NCBI GenBank assembly: GCA_030695285.1
Contig: JAUYTF010000153.1
Coordinates: 1-5,649 of the forward strand
Direction of reading: 5' to 3'
Source of the DNA: Eubacteriales bacterium
Lineage (GTDB): Bacteria > Bacillota > Clostridia > Christensenellales > CAG-138
DNA length: 5,649 nucleotides
Positions within the stretch are counted from its first letter, which is position 1. Every line of letters starts with the position of its first letter. Positions 5,258 through 5,649 of this stretch are shown here, in pieces. Made by a program: the position numbers and the translations under genes. A model generated the notes under the pieces. It was given only the letters and a program-made list of their open reading frames with translations, was not told the origin of the DNA and ran no database searches.

Positions 5258-5649
5258 TTACTTAGTATGCAAATACTTCTCCAGAGCAATATGCTTTCTT
5301 CTCGTATCGGTTGGATATATTTGCATATAAAGATCGCCTCCGATATTTGAGAAAAGCTCCGCATCAAGCGAGCAGATTCTACGGGTAAGCGAATAGAGCG
5401 GTTTTTTCTTAAACTTGAGAAGTTTCATTAGCGTGAAAACTAATACCATGTAATCTGTAATCGATGAAAAATGTAGCTGGGCAATTTGTGTTTCTTTTGT
5501 TAACCAAACGGATAGAGTTTGATCTATCTTGCGGTTACCCTTGAAGCGGCAATCGAAAACAACACCGTTGTGAGCAATTGCGTTTCGTAAATCTGTTACC
5601 ATGAATATAATGACGGATAAAAGTCGTCCATCAGCATTGAACTTAATCG
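5258..5649 (-). CDS. Abi-family (Abi_2, HEPN-type) abortive-infection protein, C-terminal part
   Basis: The minus-strand frame is open from the window edge to the TAA at 5260-5258. About 130 residues are visible and the N-terminal part lies beyond the window. The ATG at 5602 is internal: residues before it (IKFNADGRLLSVIIF) continue the same domain without a stop. The key segment DLRNAIAHNGVVFDCRF is the conserved Abi_2 signature and contains an Rx4H motif (R-NAIA-H), the proposed RNase active site of HEPN domains. It is followed by the family's typical stretch SSITDYMVLVFTLMKLL. Members are linked to phage abortive infection (AbiD/AbiF type) and are thought to act on RNA in the cytoplasm. 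The gene is visibly more AT-rich than the purine-related genes to its left, consistent with horizontal transfer. A dedicated terminator follows. Family assignment is good; the phage-defence activity is inferred. Confidence 0.85.
   Translation of the reverse strand, partial: IKFNADGRLLSVIIFMVTDLRNAIAHNGVVFDCRFKGNRKIDQTLSVWLTKETQIAQLHFSSITDYMVLVFTLMKLLKFKKKPLYSLTRRICSLDAELFSNIGGDLYMQIYPTDTRRKHIALEKYLHTK

Noticed and set aside
5602..5602. The ATG here as the start of the abi protein.
   Set aside because: The frame continues upstream without a stop to the window edge, and the residues before it match the continuing Abi_2 domain, so the gene is cut by the window.

Overview
The window looks like a chromosomal segment of a moderately GC-rich anaerobic Bacillota, probably a gut Clostridia. 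The evidence is a DUF1292 protein (a family typical of Bacillota), strong AAAGGAGGTGA-like ribosome binding sites, and a YgeW/YgeY pair of the kind found in anaerobic purine-degrading gut bacteria. This taxonomic call is inference from gene content; no marker gene is present.

Left part (1-760): the 3' end of a rightward gene whose visible N-terminal half resembles a PepSY-type domain. It converges on the leftward block. The gap between them holds a weak hairpin behind the rightward gene and a strong GC-rich intrinsic terminator for the leftward block.

Central part (760-4320, minus strand): a compact three-gene locus read right to left. It contains a DauR/YheO-like PAS-HTH regulator, the M20-family hydrolase YgeY, and the knotted carbamoyltransferase YgeW. 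The regulator has a good sigma-A-type promoter with an extended -10 and a leader of about 110 nt. YgeY follows after 57 bp and is probably cotranscribed. A strong intrinsic terminator separates YgeY from YgeW, and the short gap before YgeW carries two copies of a 13-bp motif containing TTGACA. YgeW may therefore have its own promoter. YgeY and YgeW belong to the anaerobic purine/urate gene set known from E. coli (the ygeWXY region) and gut anaerobes. The other members (ygeX, hyuA, ssnA, ygfK, xanthine dehydrogenase genes) are not in this window.

Right part (4320-5649): a 355-bp divergent intergenic region with a perfect 12-bp palindrome leads to a rightward DUF1292 gene. Its protein has a Cys/His-rich insert and a long Asp/Glu tail. 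Two tandem terminators follow. Next comes a tight cluster of five DnaA-box-like sites (two perfect, in inverted orientation) spaced about one helical turn apart, which resembles part of a replication origin or a DnaA-titration site. Beyond it the sequence becomes AT-rich and contains the 3' part of a leftward Abi-family (Abi_2, HEPN-type) abortive-infection gene with its own terminator. This gene runs off the right edge and looks like an acquired defence gene beside the DnaA-box cluster.

The most interesting items are the DnaA-box cluster next to a composition break and a defence gene, the PAS-regulated ygeY/ygeW locus with its internal terminator and repeated promoter motif, and the metal-binding-looking insert in the DUF1292 protein.
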